DNA from: Bradyrhizobium canariense
GTDB taxonomy: Bacteria; Pseudomonadota; Alphaproteobacteria; Rhizobiales; Xanthobacteraceae
Assembly: GCF_900105125.1 (NCBI RefSeq)
Contig: NZ_LT629750.1
Span: forward strand, 4,429,001 to 4,493,000
Length of the DNA: 64,000 bases
Reading direction: 5' to 3'
Shown: in pieces, positions 9,020-18,403 of the stretch
Position numbering within the stretch: position 1 is the first letter of the stretch
Layout: each line of letters starts with the position of its first letter
Translations under genes and position numbers: made by a program
The notes under the pieces: model-generated
Database searches by the model: none
The model's input: only the letters and a program-made list of their open reading frames with translations
Told to the model about the DNA's origin: nothing

Positions 9020-9994
9020 TTAAGCGCGCGCCCGCTTCAGAAATTCGCCGCTGGCGTCGGTAAATTCGGCCTTCAGGCGCTCGACCAGTTCGGAAACCGG
9101 CGGCGCGTCCGCGATCTGGCCGATGCCCTGACCCGAGCCCCAGATGTCACGCCACGCCTTGACCTTCATGTTGCCGCCGGAGCCGAAGTTCATCTTCGAC
9201 TTGTCAGCGACCGGCAGGTTGTCGGGATCGAGGCCCGCGGCCACGATCGAAGGCCCGAGATAATTGCCGTGCACGCCGGTGAACAGGTTGGAATAGACGA
9301 TGTCGTGTGCGGCGTGTTCGATCAGCGCGGTCTTGTAGGCCTGATCGGCGTTAGCTTCCGCGGTCGCGATGAAGCGGGTTCCGACATAGGCGAGGTCGGC
9401 GCCGAGCGCGAGTGCCGAGGCCACGCTCCAGCCGTCGGAGATCGCGCCCGACAGCAGGATGGTGCCCTTGAACCATTGCTTGACCTCACGCACCAGCGCG
9501 AACGGCGACAGCGTGCCGGCGTGGCCGCCGGCTCCGGCGCAAACCAGAATGAGTCCGTCGACGCCCTGTTCGGCGGCCTTGCGCGCGTGCTTGACGCTGA
9601 TGACGTCGTGGAACACCGCGCCACCATATGAATGCGCGGCCTCGACGATTTCCTGCGGCGGGCGCAGCGAGGTGATGATGATCGGAACCTGGTGCTTCAC
9701 GCAGATCTCCATGTCCTTCATCAGCCGGTCGTTGGAGGCGTGGCAGATCTGGTTGACTGCATAGGGCGCGACCTTCTTCTCCGGGTGCAGCGCCTGGTAT
9801 TCGCCGAGTTCGTTCTCGATCCGGTTCAGCCATTCGCCGAGCTTCTCGACCGGGCGCGCGTTCAGCGCCGGGAACGAGCCGACGATGCCGGCCTTGCACT
9901 GGGCGATCACGAGCTCGGGCCCGGAGACGATGAACAACGGCGATCCGACCACCGGCAGTTCGAGCGTATTCACAAGCGAGGCGGGCAATGGCAT
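9020..9994 (-). CDS. Nitronate monooxygenase (2-nitropropane dioxygenase family)
   Basis: A 324-residue FMN-dependent TIM-barrel protein. Family marks include the N-terminal PVVGSPLFIVSGPELVIAQC, the GAGGHAG phosphate-binding motif in the middle (after DGLILVCA), and the C-terminal WGSGQGIGQI motif. Members oxidise alkyl nitronates, but many paralogs act in aromatic or fatty-acid breakdown with unknown substrates. I chose the ATG at 9992-9994 because it follows a clear AGGAGAG site; the longer frame upstream has no such site. It is the first gene of the operon with the binding protein and the CoA ligase. A LysR regulator gene starts 153 bases away on the other strand and probably controls it. 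Confidence 0.9.
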   Translation of the reverse strand: MPLPASLVNTLELPVVGSPLFIVSGPELVIAQCKAGIVGSFPALNARPVEKLGEWLNRIENELGEYQALHPEKKVAPYAVNQICHASNDRLMKDMEICVKHQVPIIITSLRPPQEIVEAAHSYGGAVFHDVISVKHARKAAEQGVDGLILVCAGAGGHAGTLSPFALVREVKQWFKGTILLSGAISDGWSVASALALGADLAYVGTRFIATAEANADQAYKTALIEHAAHDIVYSNLFTGVHGNYLGPSIVAAGLDPDNLPVADKSKMNFGSGGNMKVKAWRDIWGSGQGIGQIADAPPVSELVERLKAEFTDASGEFLKRARA

Positions 9995-10147
9995 GCAGTC
10001 TCTCCTGGGAGCGCGGCCCGCGACGATCCGGAACGCGTCGGTCATGTTGATTGACGCAGCGCATTATAACGCTGGACGGCACGGCCTGGGTGTCCAATAT
10101 TGAACGGAAGACTATCCGGTTATGAACACCACCCGGGGGAGAAGGCG

Positions 10148-11035
10148 ATGGACTGGGACCTCTGCAGGACCTTCGTCGCGGTAGCGGAAACCCGCAGCTT
10201 TGCCGCAGCGGCGCGCCAGCTCCGCTCCAGCCATCCGACGGTCGGCCGCAAGGTCACTGAGCTGGAAAACCAGCTCGGCATCCCCTTGTTCGCGCGCTCC
10301 AACGACGGGCTGTCGCTGACCTCGCAGGGGCGCAAGTTTCGCGAGCATGTCGAGGCGATGGCGGCCGCCGCGTTGCGCGCCGAGGCCGCGGTGTCGGCGA
10401 CCGGCGCGCAGGCCCGCGGCGTCGTCAAACTGTCGATCGGGTCGACGCTGGCCTCGCACTGGCTGATGCCGCGGCTCGGACCGTTCCTGCGCGCGCACGA
10501 CCATATCCAGATCGAAATCATAACCCATCCGTTTCCGGCCAGCGTGCGCCGCCGTGAGGCCGACGTCGTGCTGCGCCCGGTCGACAGCGGTGAGGAGAAC
10601 CTGATCGGCCGCAGGATCGGCCGCCTCGGCACCGGCTTCTATGCCTCGCGCAGCTATGCGGCGAGGCGGCCGCTCCCCGAACGGCGCGACGAGTGGAAGG
10701 GCCACAGCGTCATCGGCTTTGCCGACCGGGCTTCGAACGAGAGGCTGGCACGCTGGAGCGATTTCATCACGCGGCAGGGATCGGTGGTGCTGCGCTGTTC
10801 GTCGCAGGGCGACATGCTGGCCGCCGCGCGGGCCGGCCTCGGGATTTCAGCGCTGTCCTGCTTCGTCGCCGCCGCCGATCCCGATCTGGTGCGCGTCGCG
10901 CCGCAAAAGCTCGTCAACGTGGCGGACCTCTGGCTCCTGGCCCATCCGGACCTCGTCGATCTCCCCGTGGTGCGCGCGGTGATCGACTTCGTCACCGCTT
11001 GTGCGCGCGAGGACCGGGTGACTTTGCGGGGGTGA
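10148..11035 (+). CDS. LysR family transcriptional regulator
   Basis: A 295-residue LysR-type protein. The N-terminal winged helix-turn-helix is clear (FVAVAETRSFAAAARQL through TVGRKVTELENQLG), and an effector-binding half follows. The ATG at 10148 follows a strong GGGGGAGAAGG site, so the longer upstream frame is not needed. It is divergent from the nitronate monooxygenase operon, the usual arrangement for a LysR activator and its target. The 153-base gap should hold its operator. Confidence 0.9.
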   Translation: MDWDLCRTFVAVAETRSFAAAARQLRSSHPTVGRKVTELENQLGIPLFARSNDGLSLTSQGRKFREHVEAMAAAALRAEAAVSATGAQARGVVKLSIGSTLASHWLMPRLGPFLRAHDHIQIEIITHPFPASVRRREADVVLRPVDSGEENLIGRRIGRLGTGFYASRSYAARRPLPERRDEWKGHSVIGFADRASNERLARWSDFITRQGSVVLRCSSQGDMLAAARAGLGISALSCFVAAADPDLVRVAPQKLVNVADLWLLAHPDLVDLPVVRAVIDFVTACAREDRVTLRG

Positions 11036-11109
11036 TTTTATCGCTAGGCATGTCCTCGCGTTTTTCCAAGACGCGGCAATAGCAGAACGCCGACCGAGCC
11101 TCCGCCACA

Positions 11110-12090
11110 TCAGGGAACAATGATGGCCGGACCGACGGTCATCCGGCTCTGCAGTTCTTCGTGAGCCCGACGTATGTCGCGCAAGGTATAGCTCCGGCTC
11201 ACTTCGGCACGCACTTTGCCGGACTTTATTGCGTCAAAGAACGCTGCTGCCGACGCCTCGTAGTCCGATGGCTTCGCGATCCAAGTCCGCAAAGTCGGCC
11301 GCGCAACTATAATTGACTTTGCGTGAAGGGCCTGCAGATCGAACATTCCGACATTGCCGGACGCGGTGCCGTAGCTGATCACCATTCCCATCGGACGTAC
11401 GCAGTCCAGGGACTGGAGAAAGGCTGCCTTGCCGACGCCGTCATAGACGACCTCGACGCCCGCTCCATCGGTCAATTCCATGACGCGGCTGACAAAATCT
11501 TCACGGGTGTAGACGATCACCTCACTGCAGCCGTGTTCCTTTGCGACACTGATTTTGGCGTCGGCACCCACAGTTCCTATAACCCGCGCACCCAGAGCGC
11601 TCGCCCACTGCCCCAAGATCAATCCCATGCCGCCGGCTGCGGCGTGCACGAGGATGGTGTCGCCGGCCTTTACCCTATAGAGCCGACGCACGAGATATTC
11701 GGCCGTGAGCCCACGCAGCAGTGTGGCGGCAGCGACCTTGTCGGATATGCCCGCCGGTAAATGCAGCAATCGCGCAGCCGGAACGGTGCGCCGTTCCGCA
11801 TAGGCGCCAGAATAAATATAGGCAACCATATCCCCGGGCTTGAAGTTAGCGACGCCCGGACCGACCGTTTCGACAACGCCGGCACCCTGCCCGCCTAGCA
11901 CGATCGGCATTGGTTGAGACTCGTGCGGCCCCGCCTCGCCTTCGCGTTGATAAATATCCGAAAAATTCAACCCTATCGCTGTTTGCCGCATCAACACTTC
12001 CCCGGGGCCGGGTTCATGCAGATCGACTTCTTCATATTGTAACACTTCTGGGCCGCCGTGGCGGTGAATGCGAACGACTGCAGTCTTCAT
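11110..12090 (-). CDS. NADPH:quinone oxidoreductase (zeta-crystallin type MDR)
   Basis: A 326-residue medium-chain dehydrogenase/reductase of the quinone reductase branch. The GroES-like N-terminal half has GLNFSDIYQREGE, and the Rossmann half has the nucleotide motif AAAGGMGLILGQW at about residues 150-162. The structural zinc cysteines of alcohol dehydrogenases are missing, as expected for this branch. It would use NADPH to reduce quinones or enones by one electron or hydride. It lies downstream of a hydrolase and a DJ-1 gene on the minus strand; together with the RND pump genes they look like a set for dealing with reactive or toxic organic compounds, which is inference. Confidence 0.9.
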   Translation of the reverse strand: MKTAVVRIHRHGGPEVLQYEEVDLHEPGPGEVLMRQTAIGLNFSDIYQREGEAGPHESQPMPIVLGGQGAGVVETVGPGVANFKPGDMVAYIYSGAYAERRTVPAARLLHLPAGISDKVAAATLLRGLTAEYLVRRLYRVKAGDTILVHAAAGGMGLILGQWASALGARVIGTVGADAKISVAKEHGCSEVIVYTREDFVSRVMELTDGAGVEVVYDGVGKAAFLQSLDCVRPMGMVISYGTASGNVGMFDLQALHAKSIIVARPTLRTWIAKPSDYEASAAAFFDAIKSGKVRAEVSRSYTLRDIRRAHEELQSRMTVGPAIIVP

Positions 12091-12241
12091 GGTCAGTTAC
12101 TTTCAGTGCTGGCGAGGTTTGCGATCACATCGTTCACTCCGGGTTCAGGAGGAACGGGTGCGGTGTAGGTCGATTTCTGGATCGGCCCACGGAGCGTCCA
12201 TTTCGTTCGCGCCTCGCTAGGCGCGCATTGCCGATTCCACC

Positions 12242-13135
12242 TCAAGCGGCGGAGCGGGCTGTTGATAGGGTCTCAATAAGAATTCGGGCGAATTCTTCCG
12301 GCCTCTCCAACGAAACAATGTGTCTGGCGTCCTTGAGGACAATCATCTTCGCATGCTTAATCTGAGCCCGGTTCGCTTCGCGTTCGGCCGGGCGCGACCA
12401 ATCATGATAGCCATAGACCAGGGTCACCGGGACATCGATCCGAGCGTAATACGATCTCGCCGCGACGTAGCTCGCAAGGCCTTTATAGACAGCACGCGCA
12501 ACGTTTGAGTAGCCCGGCCGTTTCCCGCCTTTCACCAACTCGTCGATGAAGTCCGGCGGCAAGCTCCGCGGATCGTGGAAACCGCCCTTCAAGATACCAG
12601 CGAGACTGGCCCGGCTTTCCATGGTGGCGAAAATCGGCCCGATGAGGGGTGCGCGAACGTTTTTGATAATGAAGGACGCAAGTAAGTTCGCCCGCTCGAC
12701 ACCTGGAAAATAGTCATAAGGATTGAACGCGACGACCTGTTTCACACGATCCCCAAGCACCGCTGCCGTCGTCAATGCCAATGTGGCGCCCATCGACTCG
12801 CCGGCCAGAGTGACGTCGCGCAAGTCGAGCCGTTCGATGAAATTAACGACATGCTCTCGCATCGCCGGTTCCCGATAGTCGGCGCCCGGAACGATTTCCG
12901 ACCAGCCAAATCCCGGATAGTCGAACGCGTATACGGTGAAGTGATCGGTGAGCTTTGGGATCACCCGTTGAAACAAGTCTAGCTGGGTACGGATTGAATG
13001 CAGCAGGACCAGCGCCGGGCCTTGGCCGGCCCGCAAATAGCGGACCTTTGGACCGCCGGGGGTTAACGACAGAAACTCCGGTTTCTGATCAGGCCACCAG
13101 CGGAGCGTATAGTCGAACGCATTTTGACTAACCAT
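12242..13135 (-). CDS. Alpha/beta hydrolase
   Basis: A 297-residue alpha/beta-hydrolase fold protein. The nucleophile elbow is GESMGAT (serine near residue 115). The acid is probably the aspartate in GYHDWSRP, and the histidine is in ARHIVSLERPEEF near the C-terminus. An oxyanion-hole HS motif occurs in LVLLHSIRTQ. There is no signal peptide, so it is probably cytoplasmic. The family covers esterases, C-C bond hydrolases and haloalkane dehalogenase-like enzymes; substrate cannot be assigned. It sits 151 bases upstream of the quinone reductase on the same strand. Confidence 0.85.
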   Translation of the reverse strand: MVSQNAFDYTLRWWPDQKPEFLSLTPGGPKVRYLRAGQGPALVLLHSIRTQLDLFQRVIPKLTDHFTVYAFDYPGFGWSEIVPGADYREPAMREHVVNFIERLDLRDVTLAGESMGATLALTTAAVLGDRVKQVVAFNPYDYFPGVERANLLASFIIKNVRAPLIGPIFATMESRASLAGILKGGFHDPRSLPPDFIDELVKGGKRPGYSNVARAVYKGLASYVAARSYYARIDVPVTLVYGYHDWSRPAEREANRAQIKHAKMIVLKDARHIVSLERPEEFARILIETLSTARSAA

Positions 13136-13195
13136 GATCTTCCTCGTTCATTATGTCTGAAAGTTTGGTTGAAGGTGCTGCATCATCGTGATCGG

Positions 13196-14059
13196 TCACG
13201 ATGCCTTCGCCTCGAGCACTTCGGCGAATGTGCGGGCAAAGCTATGGGTGTCGCCGGGCCAACGCGCCGAAACGTAATTCTCATCCCGCACCACCCAGGC
13301 GGGGCGATCATTCGTCACCGTGTCGCGCGCCGTGCCGCTCGTCTTGCGCTTGAACTCGGGGTTGCTCTCGGGAACGTCGATGAAATCCGCAGAGCTGGCG
13401 AGTGCGCGCGTGACCTCCTGCTGCACGGACATGTATCCCGCGGGTTGCCCCGTCGCCTCCGTGTAGGTGCGATAATAGTTGCGGTCCCAGAAACGCCCGA
13501 CATGAGCGAGAGCACTGCCCTTGCGCTCCAGCGCCCAAGGCAGCGCCGTGGTTTTTCTTCCGTACAGCACGGACCGGCCATCGACCCGCTTGCTGCGGGC
13601 GGCCAGCAGCACGCCATGACAGATCGCGGCCACCGGCTTGTCGTCCGCGAAGAACTCGGCGGTGATCCGCTGAAGAACAGTGCTTTCGAGATATTCACGC
13701 ATGCCACGCGCCCGATGCCCACCGCCGAGCAGCAGAGCGTCGAAGTCCTTTGATTCGATCCGGTCCCAGCGCATCGGGCTCTTGAAGGCTGGATCGCGCA
13801 GCATCTCGGTATAGGCATTCCGGGCGTCGGCATTGGCGCTCAGCAGGAGGCCCAGGACACGGATATTGCGGAGCACCGGGATGCCGCTCCAGGGGTCTAG
13901 TCCGATACCGGAGAGCATGATCGGGTCGCAGGCGCCCGGCTTGCCGTCGGGCGTCGCGAAAACGACCCGATGACCGTGCTGGGTCAGTATTTCCCAGCTC
14001 ACCGCGACTTCCGTGGGGTCGAAATCGCGGCTGGGGATCGGGAGTAGAACGCAGCTCAT
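13196..14059 (-). CDS. DJ-1/PfpI family protein
   Basis: A 287-residue protein of the class-I glutamine amidotransferase-like DJ-1/PfpI superfamily. The nucleophile-elbow cysteine is in VAAICHGVLLAARS. The conserved N-terminal part FDPTEVAVSWEILTQHG and the LLLGGGHRARGM segment also fit. Members include glyoxalase III, chaperone-like Hsp31 proteins and isocyanide hydratase. I chose the ATG at 14057-14059 because it is preceded by AAAGGA and because the 53 residues before it in the open frame are not family-like. Its neighbours suggest a role in reactive-carbonyl or toxic-compound defence. Confidence 0.85.
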   Translation of the reverse strand: MSCVLLPIPSRDFDPTEVAVSWEILTQHGHRVVFATPDGKPGACDPIMLSGIGLDPWSGIPVLRNIRVLGLLLSANADARNAYTEMLRDPAFKSPMRWDRIESKDFDALLLGGGHRARGMREYLESTVLQRITAEFFADDKPVAAICHGVLLAARSKRVDGRSVLYGRKTTALPWALERKGSALAHVGRFWDRNYYRTYTEATGQPAGYMSVQQEVTRALASSADFIDVPESNPEFKRKTSGTARDTVTNDRPAWVVRDENYVSARWPGDTHSFARTFAEVLEAKAS

Positions 14060-14219
14060 GACAAGAGTCCTTTCGATGGGAGACGGTTGGCCACCCGTGG
14101 CTCGATATCGAGCGCTCGCGCTACAAGACACGGCACGACGTCGACCTCGCGGCGCTGCGCCATCTCCCGGCGACGTTGCATGCCGTTGCGCGCGCCATCT
14201 TTTGCTCGTGTTGTCCAAT

Positions 14220-17200
14220 TCAAGAACGTTCTTCGGCTAATCCATTCAGACGCGGCGCACCGACGGCCCCTGCGGAATCAGATACAGGCCTTATCCCGTA
14301 GGCTGCGACATAGAGCGCCGGCAAAAAGATCAATGTCAGCATGGTGCCAACCAGGATGCCGCCGATCATGGCGTAGGCCATCGGTCCCCAGAAGATCTCC
14401 CGGGCTATCGGAACCATACCGAGACTGGCCGCCGCGGCCGTGAGAAGAATCGGCCGGACACGGTGACACGTCGCTTCGACGACCGCGTCCCAAGGCGCCC
14501 GGCCCTCATGGATATATTCGTCGATCTGGGTCACGAGGATCACGGAATTACGAATGATGATACCGATGAGCGCCAAAACGCCGAGCAGCGCGACGAAGCC
14601 GAGCGGTGCGCCGAATGAGAGCAACGCCGCGACCACGCCAATGATGCCGAGCGGCGCAACACTGACGACCAGTGCGAGCTTGCTGAAGCTCTGCAATTGA
14701 GCCATCAAAAGAAATGCCATGACGAGAAGCATGACCGGCACTACGTCAGCTATGGGTCCCTGAGACTTGGCGCTTTCTTCGACCGCTCCCCCGGTCGCGA
14801 GGCTGAACCCTGCGGGAAGAGCCGCGGCGAAAGCGCTGATTGACGGCTGCAGTTGATCGACAATGGTGGCCGGTTGCGTATCGTCGATGATGTTTGCGCG
14901 GACGGTGATCGTCGGCAGCCGATCACGGCGCCAGACGATCGGTTGCTCGATATCATAAGCAATGCGCGCGAAAGCGAGCAAAGGTACAATTCGGCCATTG
15001 GCGAGACCGACCTGCAGCGTCTGAAGGGTATCGAGCGAATGGCGGTCGGCGGACTGAGCACGGCCGATGATGTTGACGAGATAGATTGAGTCGCGCACCT
15101 GAGTAATGATCGAGCCGCCCACGACACCGTTGAGGAAGTTGGCAATATCCTGCGACGTGATGCCGAGCGCTCGTGCCTTATCTTGCAGGATTTCGACGCG
15201 CAGAACTTCACCCGGCTCGTTCCAGTCGAATGTCGGAACGTCGACGTGCGGATTGCTGGCTACGACGCTGCCTAGGCTCAAAGCCCGCTGGCGGACGGAC
15301 TGCAGATCCGGTCCGCTGAGTCGATACTGGATCGGACGCCCGACCGGTGGACCAAGGTCCAACGTGTGGACGAAAACGTCGATGCCGACGAAGCGGTCGC
15401 GAGCGAATTGCTTTAGCCTCGGGATGATGCGGTTGCGCGCTTCGAGCGATCTCGCCTTGATGACGAACTGGCCAAAGAACGCGTTATCGAGCTGCTGATC
15501 GAGCGGAAGATAGAAGCGGATCGCGCCTTGCCCGACATAGGAGCTCCATTGCGCAACATCAGGATCGTTTTTCAGTCGTTCCTCGAACCGGATCATCTGG
15601 CGGTTCGTCTCATCGATCGAGCTGGTCTGGGGTAGTGTCATGTCAACCAGGATTTCGGGCCGATCGGAGGATGGAAAGAACTGTTGTTGCACGTAGCGCG
15701 CACCGACAACCGCAAGACCGAGCGCAACCAGTGTTGTGCCGATCGTGATCCAGCGCCAGCCCATGGCGGCGACGAGCATGGTCCGGAACAGCCCCATCAG
15801 ACGCCGTGGTCGCGCGTCATGCTGCCGCAAGGTTGACGGCAGCATGACAACCCCGATGAGCGGCGCGAACAGAACCGCCACGATCCACGAGATGAGGAGT
15901 GCGATCGCAATGACGACGAAAAGGCTGAAGGTATATTCGCCGGCCGCACTGGCATTGAATCCGATCGGCAGAAAGCCGGCGATCGTGACCAGCGTACCTG
16001 TCAGCATCGGGAAAGCGGTGGACGTGTAGGCAAACGTCGCTGCGGCGGCCTTCGATTCTCCCGCTTCCAGCCGGGCCACCATCATTTCGACGGTGATCAT
16101 GGCGTCGTCGACAAGCAAACCCAGTGCAATGATGAGCGCGCCGAGCGAGATGCGCTGCAGCGATATCCCCCATACGTAGAGAATGACAAACGTTACGGCC
16201 AGAACGAGAGGGATCGAAATTGCAACCACGAGGCCGGCCCGCATGCCCAGACTCAAGATGCTGACCAGAAGGACGATTGCGATCGCCTCGAGGAACGCTT
16301 CGGTAAAGCCGCCAACAGCCTTTGCGACGACACCAGGCTGGTCGGAAACGAGATGCATGCCGACGCCGATTGGCAGCATCGCTTCGATCTCTCGCATCTT
16401 CGTTTTTAGCGCATCGCCGAACTTGAGGAGGTTACCGCCCTTTCGCATCGCTATCGCAAGGCCTATCGCCGGCTGGCCGTTGAAGCGGAACGCGGGCTGC
16501 GACGGGTCAACGTAGCCTCGGCGGATATCGGCAACGTCTGACAGCCTGAAGAACTGGTCGTTGATGCGAAGGTTGATCGCCTTCAGGCTCTCCTGTGAAA
16601 CGAATTGGCCGTCTATTCGTACGGACACCTGTTCTGCGCCCGCTTGGATGACCCCCGAAGGAGAGACCGCATTCTGCGCCCGCAAAGTCCTTATGAGAGA
16701 AACGATATCGATTTTGAGCCCAGCGAGCTTGCGCGCCGAGATATCGAGATAGATCGCCTCATCCTGAGTTCCGATGATCTCGGTCTTGCCAATGTCGTTG
16801 ACATGCAGCACGGCGGTGCGCACTCCTTCGACGTAGTCGCGCAGCTGCCGTTCCGACAGGCCGTCCGAAGTGAAGGCATAGACGTTTCCGAAGACGTCGC
16901 CGAATTGGTCGTTGAAACCGATACTTTGCAGGGTATCCGGAAAAGTGCCCCGGATGTCGTTGATGTGCTTGCGTACTTGATAAAACAGGTCGGGTAGCTT
17001 CTTCGGGTCGGTCGTGTCCCTGAACTGCACGAATACCGTCGCCTTGCCCGGAACGGTGTAGCTGCGCGTGTAGTCCAGCGAATCGATCTGCTGGATTTCC
17101 TTTTCAAGGCGGTCGGTGACCTGATCGAGGGTGTCGTCGATGCTTGCGCCCGGCCATACGGCGACGACCACCATGGTCTTGACCGCAAAGGATGGATCTT

Positions 17201-17315
17201 CCTCGCGACCGAGTTTGCGATAGGCCAACGCGCCCGCAATGACGGAAGCGATCATTAGAAATAAGACAAAAGCGCGGTGACCAAGCGCCCACTCCGACAG
17301 ATTGAAGCGGGTCAT
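14220..17315 (-). CDS. RND efflux pump inner-membrane permease (AcrB/HAE1 type)
   Basis: A 1031-residue resistance-nodulation-division transporter of full length. It has an N-terminal membrane helix (FVLFLMIASVIAGALAYRKL), the large periplasmic loops, and the TM4 proton-relay pair DD in the motif ALGLLVDDAMITVEMMV. The second half repeats the layout. It would export hydrophobic compounds by proton antiport as part of a tripartite pump. Its start overlaps the stop of the adaptor gene by four bases, so the three pump genes are translated together. No outer-membrane channel gene is present in the cluster; a TolC-like protein from elsewhere would be needed. Confidence 0.95.
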   Translation of the reverse strand: MTRFNLSEWALGHRAFVLFLMIASVIAGALAYRKLGREEDPSFAVKTMVVVAVWPGASIDDTLDQVTDRLEKEIQQIDSLDYTRSYTVPGKATVFVQFRDTTDPKKLPDLFYQVRKHINDIRGTFPDTLQSIGFNDQFGDVFGNVYAFTSDGLSERQLRDYVEGVRTAVLHVNDIGKTEIIGTQDEAIYLDISARKLAGLKIDIVSLIRTLRAQNAVSPSGVIQAGAEQVSVRIDGQFVSQESLKAINLRINDQFFRLSDVADIRRGYVDPSQPAFRFNGQPAIGLAIAMRKGGNLLKFGDALKTKMREIEAMLPIGVGMHLVSDQPGVVAKAVGGFTEAFLEAIAIVLLVSILSLGMRAGLVVAISIPLVLAVTFVILYVWGISLQRISLGALIIALGLLVDDAMITVEMMVARLEAGESKAAAATFAYTSTAFPMLTGTLVTIAGFLPIGFNASAAGEYTFSLFVVIAIALLISWIVAVLFAPLIGVVMLPSTLRQHDARPRRLMGLFRTMLVAAMGWRWITIGTTLVALGLAVVGARYVQQQFFPSSDRPEILVDMTLPQTSSIDETNRQMIRFEERLKNDPDVAQWSSYVGQGAIRFYLPLDQQLDNAFFGQFVIKARSLEARNRIIPRLKQFARDRFVGIDVFVHTLDLGPPVGRPIQYRLSGPDLQSVRQRALSLGSVVASNPHVDVPTFDWNEPGEVLRVEILQDKARALGITSQDIANFLNGVVGGSIITQVRDSIYLVNIIGRAQSADRHSLDTLQTLQVGLANGRIVPLLAFARIAYDIEQPIVWRRDRLPTITVRANIIDDTQPATIVDQLQPSISAFAAALPAGFSLATGGAVEESAKSQGPIADVVPVMLLVMAFLLMAQLQSFSKLALVVSVAPLGIIGVVAALLSFGAPLGFVALLGVLALIGIIIRNSVILVTQIDEYIHEGRAPWDAVVEATCHRVRPILLTAAAASLGMVPIAREIFWGPMAYAMIGGILVGTMLTLIFLPALYVAAYGIRPVSDSAGAVGAPRLNGLAEERS

Positions 17316-18403
17316 AGCGATGCTCCCCGATTCGGCCGGGCGGCCTCGCCGGCGACTGCTTCGCCGGAGTGGAGGCTGTGCACGCCTACGATGACCACTT
17401 TGTCGCCGGCCTCGAGTCCGGAGCTAACTGTAGCCATTTCGTCTTGACTGCTCGCGACGCGGACGGTTCGTGATGCGACGCTGCGACCGTCCGCAGAAAG
17501 CACCCATACGTATTGCTCGACGCCACGACGTAGCACTGCGGCGGCTGGCACGAGAATTTTCGGAGGTGTTGCGTGGTCCGCTGTCACGGTTATCGTGGAG
17601 CCCAACCGAAAAGCGGGGTCCGGGTTGACGAGGGTCAAGAGAACACGATGCGAACGAGTTTGCGGGTCGGCGAGCGGATCGAGCTCGCGCACGCGGGCCT
17701 TCGCTGTAATCTCCGGTGATGCCTCGAGCCGTACGTTGCACACCATTCCGGGCATGACGTGGCCTATCAGCTCGTCGGGGATATCAACGGCAGCCTCGCG
17801 TGTGTCCTCGCGGGCGATCGTCACCACCGCCTGGCCATCCTCGACGAACTGCCCGACCTCGGCCGACCACGCGGTAACGACGCCGTCGAAATTGGCATGC
17901 AGCTCCGTATAGCCAATTTGCTCTTGCGCGATGCGTATTGCGGCTCTGGCTTGGTCAAGCCGTGCTTTCGCAGTGTCTCGGGCGGCGATAGCGCTATCCA
18001 GCGCAGCTCGGCTGGAGCTGCCGCTGGCGCTGAGGGTGGTCTGCCGTTCTGTATTGCCTTCTGCATTCGTGAGCTGCGCATCGGCATCAGCCACATTGGC
18101 CTTGGCGCGTGCGAGTGCGAACTGCGGAATGGTCGGGTCAAGCGCCGCGAGCCGCTGTCCGTTTTTGACGATATCCCCAACATAGACGTCACGCGCGACG
18201 ATGCGGCCCGAGGCCCGGAAGCCCAGCTGGGTGCGATAGCGAGGTTCGACCGTGCCGGTGAACGGCCCGAAGGTTTCGGTCGCGATCGGCGCAACAGTGA
18301 TCGTCAGGACCGGACGCGGTGGCATTGGCGGTGTTTTCTCATCACTGCAGGCGGCCAGACCGATAGCAGCCGAGAGGAACAAGCCGAGGCGCAGGGACGT
18401 CAT
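17312..18403 (-). CDS. RND efflux periplasmic adaptor lipoprotein (second adaptor)
   Basis: A 363-residue membrane-fusion protein. It starts with a lipoprotein signal peptide whose lipobox is LAAC (cysteine at about residue 19). A barrel-sandwich half (FRASGRIVARDVYVGDIVKN), a long helical hairpin rich in alanine and arginine and a second sandwich half (GVVTAWSAEVGQFVEDGQAV) follow. It would link the RND permease to the outer-membrane channel. It overlaps the other adaptor gene upstream and the permease gene downstream by four bases each. Two different adaptors in one RND operon recall the TriABC layout of Pseudomonas. Confidence 0.95.
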   Translation of the reverse strand: MTSLRLGLFLSAAIGLAACSDEKTPPMPPRPVLTITVAPIATETFGPFTGTVEPRYRTQLGFRASGRIVARDVYVGDIVKNGQRLAALDPTIPQFALARAKANVADADAQLTNAEGNTERQTTLSASGSSSRAALDSAIAARDTAKARLDQARAAIRIAQEQIGYTELHANFDGVVTAWSAEVGQFVEDGQAVVTIAREDTREAAVDIPDELIGHVMPGMVCNVRLEASPEITAKARVRELDPLADPQTRSHRVLLTLVNPDPAFRLGSTITVTADHATPPKILVPAAAVLRRGVEQYVWVLSADGRSVASRTVRVASSQDEMATVSSGLEAGDKVVIVGVHSLHSGEAVAGEAARPNRGASL

